NCBI RefSeq assembly: GCF_023702675.1
Contig: NZ_CP098478.1
Span: 992,001 to 1,056,000, forward strand
DNA length: 64,000 bases
Direction: 5' to 3'
Origin: Acinetobacter sp. C26M
GTDB taxonomy: Bacteria; Pseudomonadota; Gammaproteobacteria; Pseudomonadales; Moraxellaceae
The notes beneath the pieces were generated by a model. That model made no database searches. It had not been told where the DNA came from and worked only from the letters and a program-made list of their open reading frames with translations. Position numbers and translations under genes: made by a program. The number at the start of each line of letters is the position of its first letter. The first letter of the stretch is position 1. Of this stretch, positions 1 through 9,266 are shown piece after piece.

Positions 1-194
1 AGGCTTATCGAAAGCAAAATATCGCCAAACAGCTGCTGGATTTTGCCCGAGTAGAAATGAAAAGTTTAGGCTTTGAAAAGCTTTATCTGGTGACTGACTT
101 AGATGATTTTTATGAAAAATGTGGTTGGACATTTTTAACCATGGTAACTGAAGATGAGGGTGGGCTGATTAAAATGTATGTTGCCGATACCTAA
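1..194 (+). CDS. GNAT family N-acetyltransferase, C-terminal part (5' truncated by window edge)
   Basis: The reading frame is open from base 3 to the TAA at 192-194 and encodes the last 63 residues of a GNAT-type acetyltransferase. The segment RKQNIAKQLLDFA looks like the acetyl-CoA pyrophosphate-binding turn and following helix. It is followed by GFEKLYLVTD and then FYEKCGWTFL, the usual GNAT end in which a strand leads into the 'Y-x-x-x-G-(W/F)' segment. The substrate cannot be told. The start lies outside the window. A hairpin follows within 30 bases and probably ends the transcript. Confidence 0.75.
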   Translation, partial: AYRKQNIAKQLLDFARVEMKSLGFEKLYLVTDLDDFYEKCGWTFLTMVTEDEGGLIKMYVADT

Positions 195-221
195 TCAAAC
201 CCAAATTACAGGCAAATAAAA

Positions 222-265
222 ACCGACGATTCGAGTGATGATAAATCGTCGGTCAAAATCTTTTT
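222..265 (+). terminator. Rho-independent terminator after the GNAT gene
   Basis: A perfect 10-bp stem (ACCGACGATT 222-231 with AATCGTCGGT 244-253) with a 12-base loop is followed by CAAAATCTTTTTC. It sits just after the GNAT stop codon. Confidence 0.8.
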
Positions 266-314
266 CAATGGTTCTGGCTGCTAACACAACCATTGTTAAA
301 GATGGAGAGTCATA

Positions 315-401
315 ATGAAAGGTCACCGAAAACATTGCGGATGCCGTGCAATGTACAATCGGTTGCTGCGACCTTGTACCCTATATAACGCTGCTGGTTG
401 A
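315..401 (+). CDS. Candidate small Cys/His-rich protein (28 aa)
   Basis: An ATG at 315 is preceded at 5 nt by GGAGAG and opens a 28-codon ORF ending in TGA at 399-401. The peptide begins MKGHRKHCGCRAMYNRL and has three Cys and two His, with an H-x3-HC-x-C cluster that could bind a metal. It is basic and has no signal or membrane segment. It lies between the GNAT terminator and the membrane protein at 484. The strong ribosome binding site is the main support; I recognise no family. Confidence 0.35.
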   Translation: MKGHRKHCGCRAMYNRLLRPCTLYNAAG

Positions 402-483
402 GGATTGGTTGACATAAAAATGAAAAAAAAGTGAAAAAAATTTATAATTATTTTCTAAAGCCAGTCTAATTAGGTTTATCTTT

Positions 484-930
484 ATGATTTCATTGCGTTT
501 GTACTATCTCTGGTTTTTTATAATTTGTTTTACTGCGACGTTGTTGGCAGGTGTACTGGCAGCTATTTTACCCAATAGTATTGGTGGCGTGCTGACTGCG
601 GTTCCTTATTTAATTGCCATCATTGTTATTTTATTCAAATTTCTCAAGCAACAACGCCGTGCACCGACACCACAGGAACGAAAACGTTTAAGCATCGGCT
701 TTAGTCTGATCTTTTGGGGCTATAATGCATGTGGCTTACTCCTCGGTCTATTTATTTTTGCACGTAAAGATCCCGAAGTTTGGCAGAACTTTTTACTCTA
801 TCTGAAACAGCCCCAATTTTTGCTGACAGTATTGGCGATGTGGTTCGTGATTGCTGTACCGTTATTCTTAATTACCTATTGGTTTTATGGATCGCAAGCG
901 CAGAGAATGGCCAATAAAATGTTCAACTAG
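484..930 (+). CDS. ABZJ_00895-like inner membrane protein
   Basis: This 148-residue protein has four predicted membrane segments, at about residues 5-27, 33-53, 70-93 and 110-135. A short basic loop (QQRRAPTPQERKRL) joins segments 2 and 3. Its length and the ending YWFYGSQAQRMANKMF resemble the Acinetobacter family annotated as ABZJ_00895, recalled from memory. The function of that family is unknown. It stands alone, with a TATAAT box at 443-448 and an A-rich leader. Confidence 0.75.
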   Translation: MISLRLYYLWFFIICFTATLLAGVLAAILPNSIGGVLTAVPYLIAIIVILFKFLKQQRRAPTPQERKRLSIGFSLIFWGYNACGLLLGLFIFARKDPEVWQNFLLYLKQPQFLLTVLAMWFVIAVPLFLITYWFYGSQAQRMANKMFN

Positions 931-1015
931 TTGAACAAAGTTCACTTGTAATTCACTTTCATTCTGCTAAGACTGAGATATCGAGCTGATCAATATCATG
1001 CGGGATGAGAGTGCC

Positions 1016-1921
1016 ATGCAAAAACAGACGGTTTTAATCACAGGCGCAAGTGGCTTTATAGGCTCACATTTGTTGCCTTTTTTATTGGAACGACAATATC
1101 AAATCATTGCACTGACCCGACAGCCCAATCGGGTTTCTCAGCATTCAGAGTTACGTTGGGTGAGTGATCTTGATCAAATTGAAACGCAACAAATTGATTA
1201 TGTGATTAATCTGGCTGGTGAAAATATTGGCGCAAAACGCTGGACTGAACAACGTAAGCAGCAATTAATACTCAGCCGTGTTGCGGTGACAGAGCAATTG
1301 TATCAATGGCTGGAACAACGGCAAATTTTTCCGAAATGTATTATTTCTGGTTCTGCGATTGGTTATTACGGTATTGATCCACAAGAACAATGGAAGCTTG
1401 TTTGTGATGAAAATATAGCACCGCAAGCTATTTTTATGTCTGAACTTTGTCAGAAGTGGGAGCAAACCGCTTTAAAATTTAGTCAACAAAATACCAAGAT
1501 CATTCGTTTAGGTGTGGTTTTTGGACAGGGCGGGATTTTGCCACAAATGCTGTTACCGATTCGGTTGAATGCGGTTGCAAAAATTGGCTCGGGGCAGCAA
1601 CCTGTCGTGTGGATTCATATCCAAGATGTACTGAATGCTATAGTTTTTTTGCTGCAATCCAATCACAGCCAAAAGGTGTATAACCTTGTCGCACCTGAAC
1701 AAATCAATCAACAACAATTCGCTCAAACGGCTGCCCACATTTTAAAGCGCAAACCATTTATGCGAATGCCTAAGTGTGTATTTACATCAATGCTTGGCGA
1801 GCAAGCACAGCTTATTTTAAATGGCCAATATGTGATTCCGAAGGCGCTGTTGGAACAGGGCTTTCAATTTCAATACCCAGATTTAAATGTGGCTTTAACT
1901 GCAATTTTAGCAAGAAATTAA
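1016..1921 (+). CDS. TIGR01777/SDR39U1 family oxidoreductase (YfcH-like)
   Basis: This is an extended short-chain dehydrogenase of about 301 residues. The N-terminus carries the NAD(P) motif TGASGFIGSHL. It is followed by INLAGENIGAKRW and SGSAIGYYG, both hallmarks of the YfcH/SDR39U1 family, and by RLGVVFGQGGILPQML. The C-terminal DUF1731-type part ends LLEQGFQFQYPDLNVAL. I start at ATG 1016 because GAGAG lies 6-10 bases upstream; an in-frame ATG at 998 has no such site. The physiological substrate is not known for the family. The last 15 bases overlap the 3' end of the convergent thiO. Confidence 0.85.
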   Translation: MQKQTVLITGASGFIGSHLLPFLLERQYQIIALTRQPNRVSQHSELRWVSDLDQIETQQIDYVINLAGENIGAKRWTEQRKQQLILSRVAVTEQLYQWLEQRQIFPKCIISGSAIGYYGIDPQEQWKLVCDENIAPQAIFMSELCQKWEQTALKFSQQNTKIIRLGVVFGQGGILPQMLLPIRLNAVAKIGSGQQPVVWIHIQDVLNAIVFLLQSNHSQKVYNLVAPEQINQQQFAQTAAHILKRKPFMRMPKCVFTSMLGEQAQLILNGQYVIPKALLEQGFQFQYPDLNVALTAILARN

Positions 1922-3028
1922 ATCCTGTTGTTTTAAGCGCAGAGGTGAATAAGCATTCGGATCAACCAGCGTATCTTGCCTTAAAATGAGTTGACGCAGT
2001 AGACGTGCTGAACCTGAACCCATGCATAGACCATTGCGGAAATGTCCAAAATTGGCCCAAAGATTTTCCAGTTCAGGCATTGCGCCGATATAGGGAATGC
2101 CTTGTGGAGAACTTGGACGTAAACCTGCCCAGCGTTTTACAATCGGGAATTGCGCTAATTCAGGCACCATCTCTAAACAAGCGTTGAGAATATCCTGTTG
2201 GGTGTGTTCATCCACAGCAGTGCTAAAGCCTGTATCTGCCATGCTTGAACCACAGACGATATGACCATCTTGACGTGGAATCAGATACATCACCCGATTC
2301 ATACACATGGTTGGCAGCCAGTTTTCAGGGGTTTTAAATAATAGCATTTGCCCTTGTACGGGATGCACGGGGATATTACGTTGAATTTGCTCGGCCCATT
2401 GCTGACTCCATGCACCAGACGTAATCACCACATGATCTGCACTAAATTTCTGACCATCTTCGGTTTCAATCGCTTGAACTTTTTTATGTTGAATCATTAA
2501 TTTTTCAACAGGGCACTGCTCAAAGAAGCGCACGGCAGGATGCTGTTTTAAGTAGCAAATTAACGATTGTAATAAGCGTGGATTACGAACATTTGAGAGT
2601 TGTGGGAAATAGATGGCCTGTTGGAATTGTTGGGAAATATAGGGATTAATCTTTTCGAGTGTGGTGCGATTGAGCAACTCGCATTGCTGCATCGGCTCTT
2701 GATATCGAGTGGCATAATTCAAGCCAACCTCGAAATCTTCCTGATCGAAAATCAGCATGCCCGTATCGTGGATTTGAAAATCAATGCCAGTGATGGGAAG
2801 TAGTTTCTCATTCCAAGTTTGGTAGAGTGATTTCCCGTATTGCGCCAGTTGATTCACTTCGGGTGCATAACGCCAAGGATACATGGGGGAAAGGATACCG
2901 CCACCCGCCCATGAGGCCGCTTGACCTGCAAGTTGTTGGTCAAAAATATCGACAGAGCAGCCTTGTTCAGCAAGTTCCAATGCTGACATTAAGCCACTAA
3001 TACCCGCACCAATGATGGCAATATGCAT
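1907..3028 (-). CDS. thiO: Glycine oxidase ThiO-type FAD-dependent oxidoreductase
   Basis: This 373-residue flavoprotein of the DAO family begins with the dinucleotide-binding motif IGAGISGLMSALELAEQG. The segment WAGGGILSPMYPWRY is typical of ThiO glycine oxidases, which oxidise glycine to the imine used for the thiazole ring of thiamine. Further DAO-fold features are HPVQGQMLLF, and near the C-terminus GLRPSSPQGIPYIG and GHFRNGLCMGSG. No other thiamine gene is adjacent. It is convergent with the SDR39U1 gene, and the two coding ends overlap by 15 bp. Another D-amino-acid oxidase role is possible but less likely. Confidence 0.85.
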   Translation of the reverse strand: MHIAIIGAGISGLMSALELAEQGCSVDIFDQQLAGQAASWAGGGILSPMYPWRYAPEVNQLAQYGKSLYQTWNEKLLPITGIDFQIHDTGMLIFDQEDFEVGLNYATRYQEPMQQCELLNRTTLEKINPYISQQFQQAIYFPQLSNVRNPRLLQSLICYLKQHPAVRFFEQCPVEKLMIQHKKVQAIETEDGQKFSADHVVITSGAWSQQWAEQIQRNIPVHPVQGQMLLFKTPENWLPTMCMNRVMYLIPRQDGHIVCGSSMADTGFSTAVDEHTQQDILNACLEMVPELAQFPIVKRWAGLRPSSPQGIPYIGAMPELENLWANFGHFRNGLCMGSGSARLLRQLILRQDTLVDPNAYSPLRLKQQDLISC

Positions 3029-3194
3029 AACTTTAATTTAAGTGGTTTCTAAGATAAAACGTATCTTGAAATTTGCTACACGGAAGACGTCATTCGCAAC
3101 CTGCGTGATATACGCTAAAAGAAGTCCTGTTATACATCCTCAATATCAGAAAAATGTAAGAAGTGAACAGGTTTTGCGAATGACAATGGTTTTG

Positions 3195-3220
3195 CCTACT
3201 TTTCCCGAAAGAAAAGTAGG
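3195..3220. repeat. Hairpin repeat-like element in the thiO-hemB intergenic region
   Basis: CCTACTTTTC (3195-3204) pairs perfectly with GAAAAGTAGG (3211-3220) around the loop CCGAAA, followed by TCGAGCCGAAGGC. It lies in the 282-base gap between thiO and hemB, which otherwise shows no gene. It resembles the small dispersed hairpins of Acinetobacter intergenic DNA, though no second copy was found in this window. It could instead be a terminator. Confidence 0.45.
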
Positions 3221-3310
3221 TCGAGCCGAAGGCTAATCCAGAAAATGGATGAGAACTCAACAAGACTCTGGAGTAGATACTATCATTTTCAGATAGATGA
3301 AATATAACTT

Positions 3311-4369
<1,059 letters not shown>

Positions 4370-4494
4370 TTAAGTCACGCTAGGGAGAGCTTAGCGCTGT
4401 TGCCCAATTACAGAACCCCGCTATTGTAGCCCCATATTTTTAGATTTGTGCAAAATAATGGAAAGTTATTCTTTCCATTGAGTGTAGGCCGCGT

Positions 4495-4992
4495 ATGAAT
4501 GATGTAAAGAGAAACTGGACTGGGAATATTCAGCTAGGTGCCAAGGCAGACCACCAAGTGGTTTTAAAACAGCTGTGCAAGGCATTCAATGCCTGTCCAT
4601 TTTTTAAATACAGTGGCATGGTCATGCGAGTGGTCGATGATCAGATTGAAGCGTATTTTGAGATGCAGCCAGAACTAGTGGGGAATGTTGCATTTCAGAT
4701 TTTACACGGTGGTGTCGCAGCCACGATTCTGGACAGTATTGGTGGAGTGGTTGCGATGGAGCAGCTTTATCGCCGTGCTACCCCAGAAGATTTACCAGAT
4801 ACCATCAAAAAAGTATCGCGTTTAGCGACGGTGGATATGCGGGTCGATTATCTGGCACCAGGACGTGGCAAACATTTTATTGCCCGTGCGGAAACCTTAC
4901 GTCTAGGTCGTAAAGGTTGCACCATGCGTATGACCATGGTCAATGATGAAGATAAGGCGATTGCAACCGCAATTGCATCTTATGCCTATTAA
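4495..4992 (+). CDS. YigI/PaaI-type hotdog thioesterase
   Basis: This 165-residue hotdog-fold protein carries the PaaI-family signature ILHGGVAATILDSIGGVVA in the central helix region. The later strands read MRVDYLAPGRGKHFIARAET and GRKGCTMRMTMVNDE, as in YigI-like acyl-CoA thioesterases. It is cytoplasmic and has no signal. The likely reaction is hydrolysis of medium- or long-chain acyl-CoA, but the substrate is an inference. It is divergent from hemB, with 170 bases between the two starts. Confidence 0.85.
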   Translation: MNDVKRNWTGNIQLGAKADHQVVLKQLCKAFNACPFFKYSGMVMRVVDDQIEAYFEMQPELVGNVAFQILHGGVAATILDSIGGVVAMEQLYRRATPEDLPDTIKKVSRLATVDMRVDYLAPGRGKHFIARAETLRLGRKGCTMRMTMVNDEDKAIATAIASYAY

Positions 4993-5118
4993 TTTAAATC
5001 GCAAGACCTCAGCTGTCTTTTAGGCAGTAGTTTCTGTCCTAAACACGGCTTCCTTTTGTCGCTTTGATATCGTATTTCTATCTAGAATGATTTAAGTGTC
5101 AGAAAAGGGAGCTTCATT

Positions 5119-5916
5119 GTGGCAAAGCCAATCCATCATTTCGATTTTCTCAGCCATAATCGTGCAGCTTGGGATCAGCAAGCGAGAGAGCAGCAAGCTT
5201 GGTCGCGACCTGTCGACCATGAACTGATTCACGCAGCTCGTCATGGTGATTGGGAGGTACATATCACGCCAAGACCATTATCCAAAACATGGCTTGGTGA
5301 TATTGTCGGAAAAAACATCTTGTGCTTAGCCTCTGCAGGTGGGCAACAAGCACCTGTGTTGGCGGCTGCGGGTGCGAATGTCACGGTCTTTGATCTTTCT
5401 GATCAACAATTACAGCAAGACCGAATGGTTGCTGAACGGGAAGGGCTTCAGCTCAAGACTGTACAAGGAGATATGTGTGATTTGCAGGCATTTCAGGATG
5501 CTGAATTTGATCTGATCATCCAACCGATTTCAAACCTGTATGTTGCTGATGTCCAAGCGGTATGGCGGGAATGCTATCGGGTACTCAAACCGCAAGGGGT
5601 TTTGATCGCCAGTTTTTATAATCCTGTGGTTTTTATTGCAGATCGCAATCCTGAATATGCCAAACAGGGGCTGATTCATCCGATTTATAAATTACCTTAT
5701 TCCGATCTTCAAGATCTGAGTGCAGATGTACTCAATGCCAAGATGCAAGCAGGTGAGGCGGTGGTGTTTGGACATAGCCTCACGGATTTAATTCAGGGAC
5801 AATTGGCCGCAGGTTTTCTTATTCAAAGCTTTTATGAAGATGATCAACCACAACCACGTTTTTTGGTAGATCAATTTATGCCGACCTTTTTAGCAACACG
5901 GGCGATTAAAAATTAA
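5119..5916 (+). CDS. Class I SAM-dependent methyltransferase
   Basis: This 265-residue protein starts at GTG 5119, preceded by GGGAG at 5108-5112. A Rossmann methyltransferase core is clear. Motif I is ILCLASAGGQQAPVLAAAGA, followed by VTVFDLSDQQL with the acidic residue that binds the SAM ribose. VQGDMCDL comes next, and then FDLIIQPISNLYV as motif II. The post-core CYRVLKPQGVLIASF matches Methyltransf_11. The C-terminal part has FYEDDQPQPRF. The substrate is unknown. It stands alone in its transcription unit. Confidence 0.85.
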   Translation: MAKPIHHFDFLSHNRAAWDQQAREQQAWSRPVDHELIHAARHGDWEVHITPRPLSKTWLGDIVGKNILCLASAGGQQAPVLAAAGANVTVFDLSDQQLQQDRMVAEREGLQLKTVQGDMCDLQAFQDAEFDLIIQPISNLYVADVQAVWRECYRVLKPQGVLIASFYNPVVFIADRNPEYAKQGLIHPIYKLPYSDLQDLSADVLNAKMQAGEAVVFGHSLTDLIQGQLAAGFLIQSFYEDDQPQPRFLVDQFMPTFLATRAIKN

Positions 5917-6117
5917 TGGCCTATCTTCCTTAAAATATGATTCGATGAGTCTGGTTGGGGTGCAAATATTTTCACCTCAATTGGCTTCATCATCTTGCAA
6001 TAGAGTAATCCCCAAATAATTCCCAAACTGGATAAAGATCTGGAAAAAGTGGATAGAGTCCAGCCATAAATCAAGCTTCAATCATGAAAAGGTTTTTATG
6101 GATTGAAGGAGATAAAA

Positions 6118-7533
6118 ATGGCTCCACGTAATATTGCAGAATGGCAAGATTTCATCACAGGATGTTTGGATTTTCGCCCGAAAGAGGGTGTATTTCGTAT
6201 CGCACGCGAGATGTTCACAGAAGCTGAGCTTTTCGATTTGGAAATGGAATTGATCTTTGAAAAAGTTTGGATCTATGCCTGCCACGAAAGTGAAATTCCC
6301 AACAATCATGATTTTTTAACTGTTCAGATTGGACGCCAACCGCTGATTATTAGCCGTGATGGTCAAGGTCAATTACATGCCATGGTCAATGCCTGTGAGC
6401 ATCGTGGTGCGACCTTAACCCGTGTGGCTAAAGGTAATCAATCCACCTTTACCTGTCCATTCCATGCTTGGTGTTATAAGTCTGATGGCCGTTTGGTCAA
6501 GGTCAAAGCACCTGCGGAATATTGTGAAGATTTTGATAAGTCGAGTCGTGGACTAAAACAGGGACGCATTGCCAGTTATCGTGGTTTTGTTTTTGTTAGT
6601 CTGGACACACAAGCCACCGATCACCTTGAAGACTTTTTGGGGGATGCCAAAGTATTCCTCGATTTAATGGTTGAGCAATCACCTACAGGTGAGCTGGAAG
6701 TCCTGCAAGGCAAGTCTGCCTATACCTTTGCAGGAAACTGGAAGCTGCAAAATGAAAATGGTCTGGATGGCTATCACGTCAGTACTGTGCACTATAACTA
6801 TGTCTCAACCGTACAACATCGCCAACAGGTCAATGCAGCCAAAGGCGATGATCTGGATACCTTGGATTACAGCAAATTAGGAGCAGGTGATAACCAAACC
6901 GATGATGGTTGGTTCAGTTTTAAAAACGGTCACAGTGTCTTATTTAGTGACATGCCAAATCCAGCCGTGCGTCCTGGCTATGACACGGTGATGCCTTATC
7001 TGCTGGAAAAATATGGTGCTAAGCGTGCTGAATGGGCGATGCATCGACTAAGAAATCTAAACCTCTATCCAAGCTTATTCTTCATGGATCAAATCAGTTC
7101 TCAACTGCGGATTGTCCGTCCTGTGGCATGGAATAAAACCGAAGTGATCAGCCAATGTTTGGCGGTGAAAGGAGAGTCGACTGAAGCGCGTCGTAACCGC
7201 ATTCGCCAGTTTGAAGACTTTTTCAATGTCTCTGGCTTAGGTACACCTGATGATCTGGTGGAATTCCGTGAGCAGCAAAAAGGCTTCCAAGCGCGTTTGG
7301 AGCGTTGGAGTGATATTTCCCGTGGACAGCATAAATGGTGTTATGAGCTGACGCAGAATGCACAGGATTTAGGGATTCAACCTGTGATCACGGGTCGTGA
7401 ACTGACGCATGAAGGCTTGTATGTCAATCAACATGGTCAATGGCAGCGCTTAATGCTGGATGGCTTAAATCGCAAGGCCTTAAAAATGCAGGATATTACC
7501 TACCAGTTAGATACGGTGACAGAGGAGGTCTAA
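6118..7533 (+). CDS. antA: Anthranilate 1,2-dioxygenase large (alpha) subunit
   Basis: The alpha subunit of a Rieske non-haem iron dioxygenase converts anthranilate to catechol with the AntB and AntC partners. Starting at ATG 6118 gives 471 residues; AAGGAG lies 7-12 bases upstream, and an in-frame ATG at 6103 lacks such a site. The Rieske [2Fe-2S] ligands are CEHRGATL and CPFHAWCYKSDG. The mononuclear iron site is in NGLDGYHVSTVHYN (D-x2-H-x4-H). Length and sequence match AntA of Acinetobacter better than BenA as I recall them. Benzoate or a related acid as substrate is the main alternative. It is first in the antABC operon. Confidence 0.88.
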   Translation: MAPRNIAEWQDFITGCLDFRPKEGVFRIAREMFTEAELFDLEMELIFEKVWIYACHESEIPNNHDFLTVQIGRQPLIISRDGQGQLHAMVNACEHRGATLTRVAKGNQSTFTCPFHAWCYKSDGRLVKVKAPAEYCEDFDKSSRGLKQGRIASYRGFVFVSLDTQATDHLEDFLGDAKVFLDLMVEQSPTGELEVLQGKSAYTFAGNWKLQNENGLDGYHVSTVHYNYVSTVQHRQQVNAAKGDDLDTLDYSKLGAGDNQTDDGWFSFKNGHSVLFSDMPNPAVRPGYDTVMPYLLEKYGAKRAEWAMHRLRNLNLYPSLFFMDQISSQLRIVRPVAWNKTEVISQCLAVKGESTEARRNRIRQFEDFFNVSGLGTPDDLVEFREQQKGFQARLERWSDISRGQHKWCYELTQNAQDLGIQPVITGRELTHEGLYVNQHGQWQRLMLDGLNRKALKMQDITYQLDTVTEEV

Positions 7534-7536
7534 GCC

Positions 7537-8028
7537 ATGACTGCTGAATTACATTTTGCTGTTTCACAATTTTTATATCAGAAATCTGAGTTGTGTGATC
7601 GCTATGATTGGGACGCTTATCTGGAACTTTATGATGAAGATAGTGAATATCACATTCCGCAATGGATTGATGATCATCGTTATGTAGAAGATCCGAATCA
7701 GGGCCTGTCTTATATCTATTATGCTGATCGCTCAGGTCTGGAAGATCGCGTATTTCGTATCCGTACGGGCAAAGCGGCATCAGCCACGCCATTACCCCGC
7801 ACGCAGCACAGCATTCAAAATGTACAGGTCAAAACCCTGCAAGATGGCTTGATTGAAGCCAAAGTTGGCTGGAGTACTTTATATAACCGTCAAGGTCTGG
7901 AAGGTTGTTTCTATGGACATGCCACTTATCTGCTAAGACCCACAGCGGAAGGATTTCGTATTCGCCGTCAGCACACGATTTTGCTGAATGACAAAATTGA
8001 TTCGGTCTTAGATTTTTATCATGTTTAA
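7537..8028 (+). CDS. antB: Anthranilate 1,2-dioxygenase small (beta) subunit
   Basis: This 163-residue beta subunit of a ring-hydroxylating dioxygenase has the NTF2-like fold of the family. The N-terminal part reads FLYQKSELCDRYDWDAYLELY, then EYHIPQWIDDHRY. The end FRIRRQHTILLNDKIDSVLDFYHV is a typical beta-subunit tail. It follows antA after only 3 bases, with GAGGTC before the ATG, so translation is probably coupled. It is structural and gives the alpha3-beta3 assembly; it has no metal site of its own. Confidence 0.9.
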   Translation: MTAELHFAVSQFLYQKSELCDRYDWDAYLELYDEDSEYHIPQWIDDHRYVEDPNQGLSYIYYADRSGLEDRVFRIRTGKAASATPLPRTQHSIQNVQVKTLQDGLIEAKVGWSTLYNRQGLEGCFYGHATYLLRPTAEGFRIRRQHTILLNDKIDSVLDFYHV

Positions 8029-8037
8029 GGGAGCATC

Positions 8038-9084
8038 ATGATGGGACATTCAGTTGCACTTAATTTTGCCGATGGAAAGACCTTTTTTATTTCAGTTCAA
8101 GAGGATGAGTTACTGTTGAATGCCGCAATTCGTCAGGGCATCAATTTACCCTTGGATTGTCGTGAGGGCGTGTGCGGGACCTGTCAGGGCCAGTGTGAAA
8201 CAGGCGTTTATGAACAGGAATATGTCGATGAAGATGCACTGAGCGAGCGTGATTTGGCTGAGCGTAAAATGCTCGCCTGCCAAACGCGGGTCAAATCCAA
8301 TGCTGCTTTTTATTTTGATCACAGCTCCGAGATGTGCCATGCAGGTGAAACCTTAAAAATTGCCAGCAAAGTGACCAAGCTTGAACTGGTGTCCGAGACC
8401 ACCGCCATCCTGCATGTCGATGCCAGTTCACATGCCAAGCAACTTGAGTTTCTGCCGGGTCAATACGCCCGCTTGCAAATCCCTGAGACAGAGGATTGGC
8501 GTTCTTATTCTTTTGCCAATCGCCCCAATCCAGACAATCAACTGCAATTTTTAATTCGTTTATTGCCTGATGGGGTGATGAGTAATTATTTACGTGAACG
8601 CTGCCAAGTCGGTCAGACCATTATGATGGAAGCGCCTTTGGGCAGTTTCTATTTGCGTGAAGTGCAACGACCGTTGGTGTTTATTGCAGGTGGCACAGGT
8701 CTATCCGCCTTTTTAGGCATGTTAGACAATATTGCCGAGCAAGCGAATGCCCCTACAATCCAGCTGTATTACGGGGTTAATCAGGAAGCCGACCTCTGTG
8801 AGCAGTCTCGTTTACAGGCCTATGCTGAACGGATGCCTAATTTTAACTATCAACCTATCATTACCCAAGCCTCAGATCGTTGGCTGGGAAAAACAGGTTA
8901 TATCCATCAGCATTTGAATCGGGATCAATTGGCGGAACAAGCTTTTGATATGTATTTATGTGGACCACCACCGATGATTGAAGCAGTTAAAAGCTGGCTG
9001 GATGATCAAGCATTAAGTAATTACCGTCTCTATAGCGAGAAGTTTTTACAAAGTAATAGCGTACGTACTGCGCTAAGCGCTTAA
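8038..9084 (+). CDS. antC: Anthranilate 1,2-dioxygenase electron-transfer reductase
   Basis: This 348-residue reductase (347 if the second of the two adjacent ATGs is used) passes electrons from NADH through FAD and a plant-type [2Fe-2S] cluster to AntA. The N-terminal ferredoxin has CREGVCGTCQGQC and the fourth Cys in MLACQT. The FAD domain shows RSYSFANRP. The NAD domain shows FIAGGTGLSAFLGMLD and the ending MYLCGPPPMIEAV. GGGAG precedes the start by 5 bases. It is the third gene of the operon, and a strong terminator follows immediately. Confidence 0.9.
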   Translation: MMGHSVALNFADGKTFFISVQEDELLLNAAIRQGINLPLDCREGVCGTCQGQCETGVYEQEYVDEDALSERDLAERKMLACQTRVKSNAAFYFDHSSEMCHAGETLKIASKVTKLELVSETTAILHVDASSHAKQLEFLPGQYARLQIPETEDWRSYSFANRPNPDNQLQFLIRLLPDGVMSNYLRERCQVGQTIMMEAPLGSFYLREVQRPLVFIAGGTGLSAFLGMLDNIAEQANAPTIQLYYGVNQEADLCEQSRLQAYAERMPNFNYQPIITQASDRWLGKTGYIHQHLNRDQLAEQAFDMYLCGPPPMIEAVKSWLDDQALSNYRLYSEKFLQSNSVRTALSA

Positions 9085-9085
9085 C

Positions 9086-9126
9086 AGAAAAAAGGATGGA
9101 ACATCGTAATGACCATCCTTTTTTCT
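9086..9126 (+). terminator. Terminator of the antABC operon
   Basis: AAAAAAGGATGG (9088-9099) pairs with CCATCCTTTTTT (9113-9124) around a 13-base loop, giving a stem with a U tract directly after antC. The A-rich left arm means it may also work on the other strand. Confidence 0.9.
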
Positions 9127-9266
9127 CATCTAATCAAAAACACCATCCTCAGAATTTAAATATGGGATGTATGAAGTAAGACAATCCTAAAGGAGAGATT
9201 GGCTCAAGCTTTTTTATTTATCTAACAAACAAAATTTTAACAGAATTTGCTTTTAAGGGAATAAAG

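Noticed and set aside
409..448. TTGACA and TATAAT as one sigma-70 promoter before the gene at 484
   Set aside because: The boxes are 28 bp apart, too far for a normal promoter; only the TATAAT box is kept as plausible.
3042..3236. 64-codon open frame between thiO and hemB
   Set aside because: It has no ribosome site, runs through the hairpin repeat and has no coding character.
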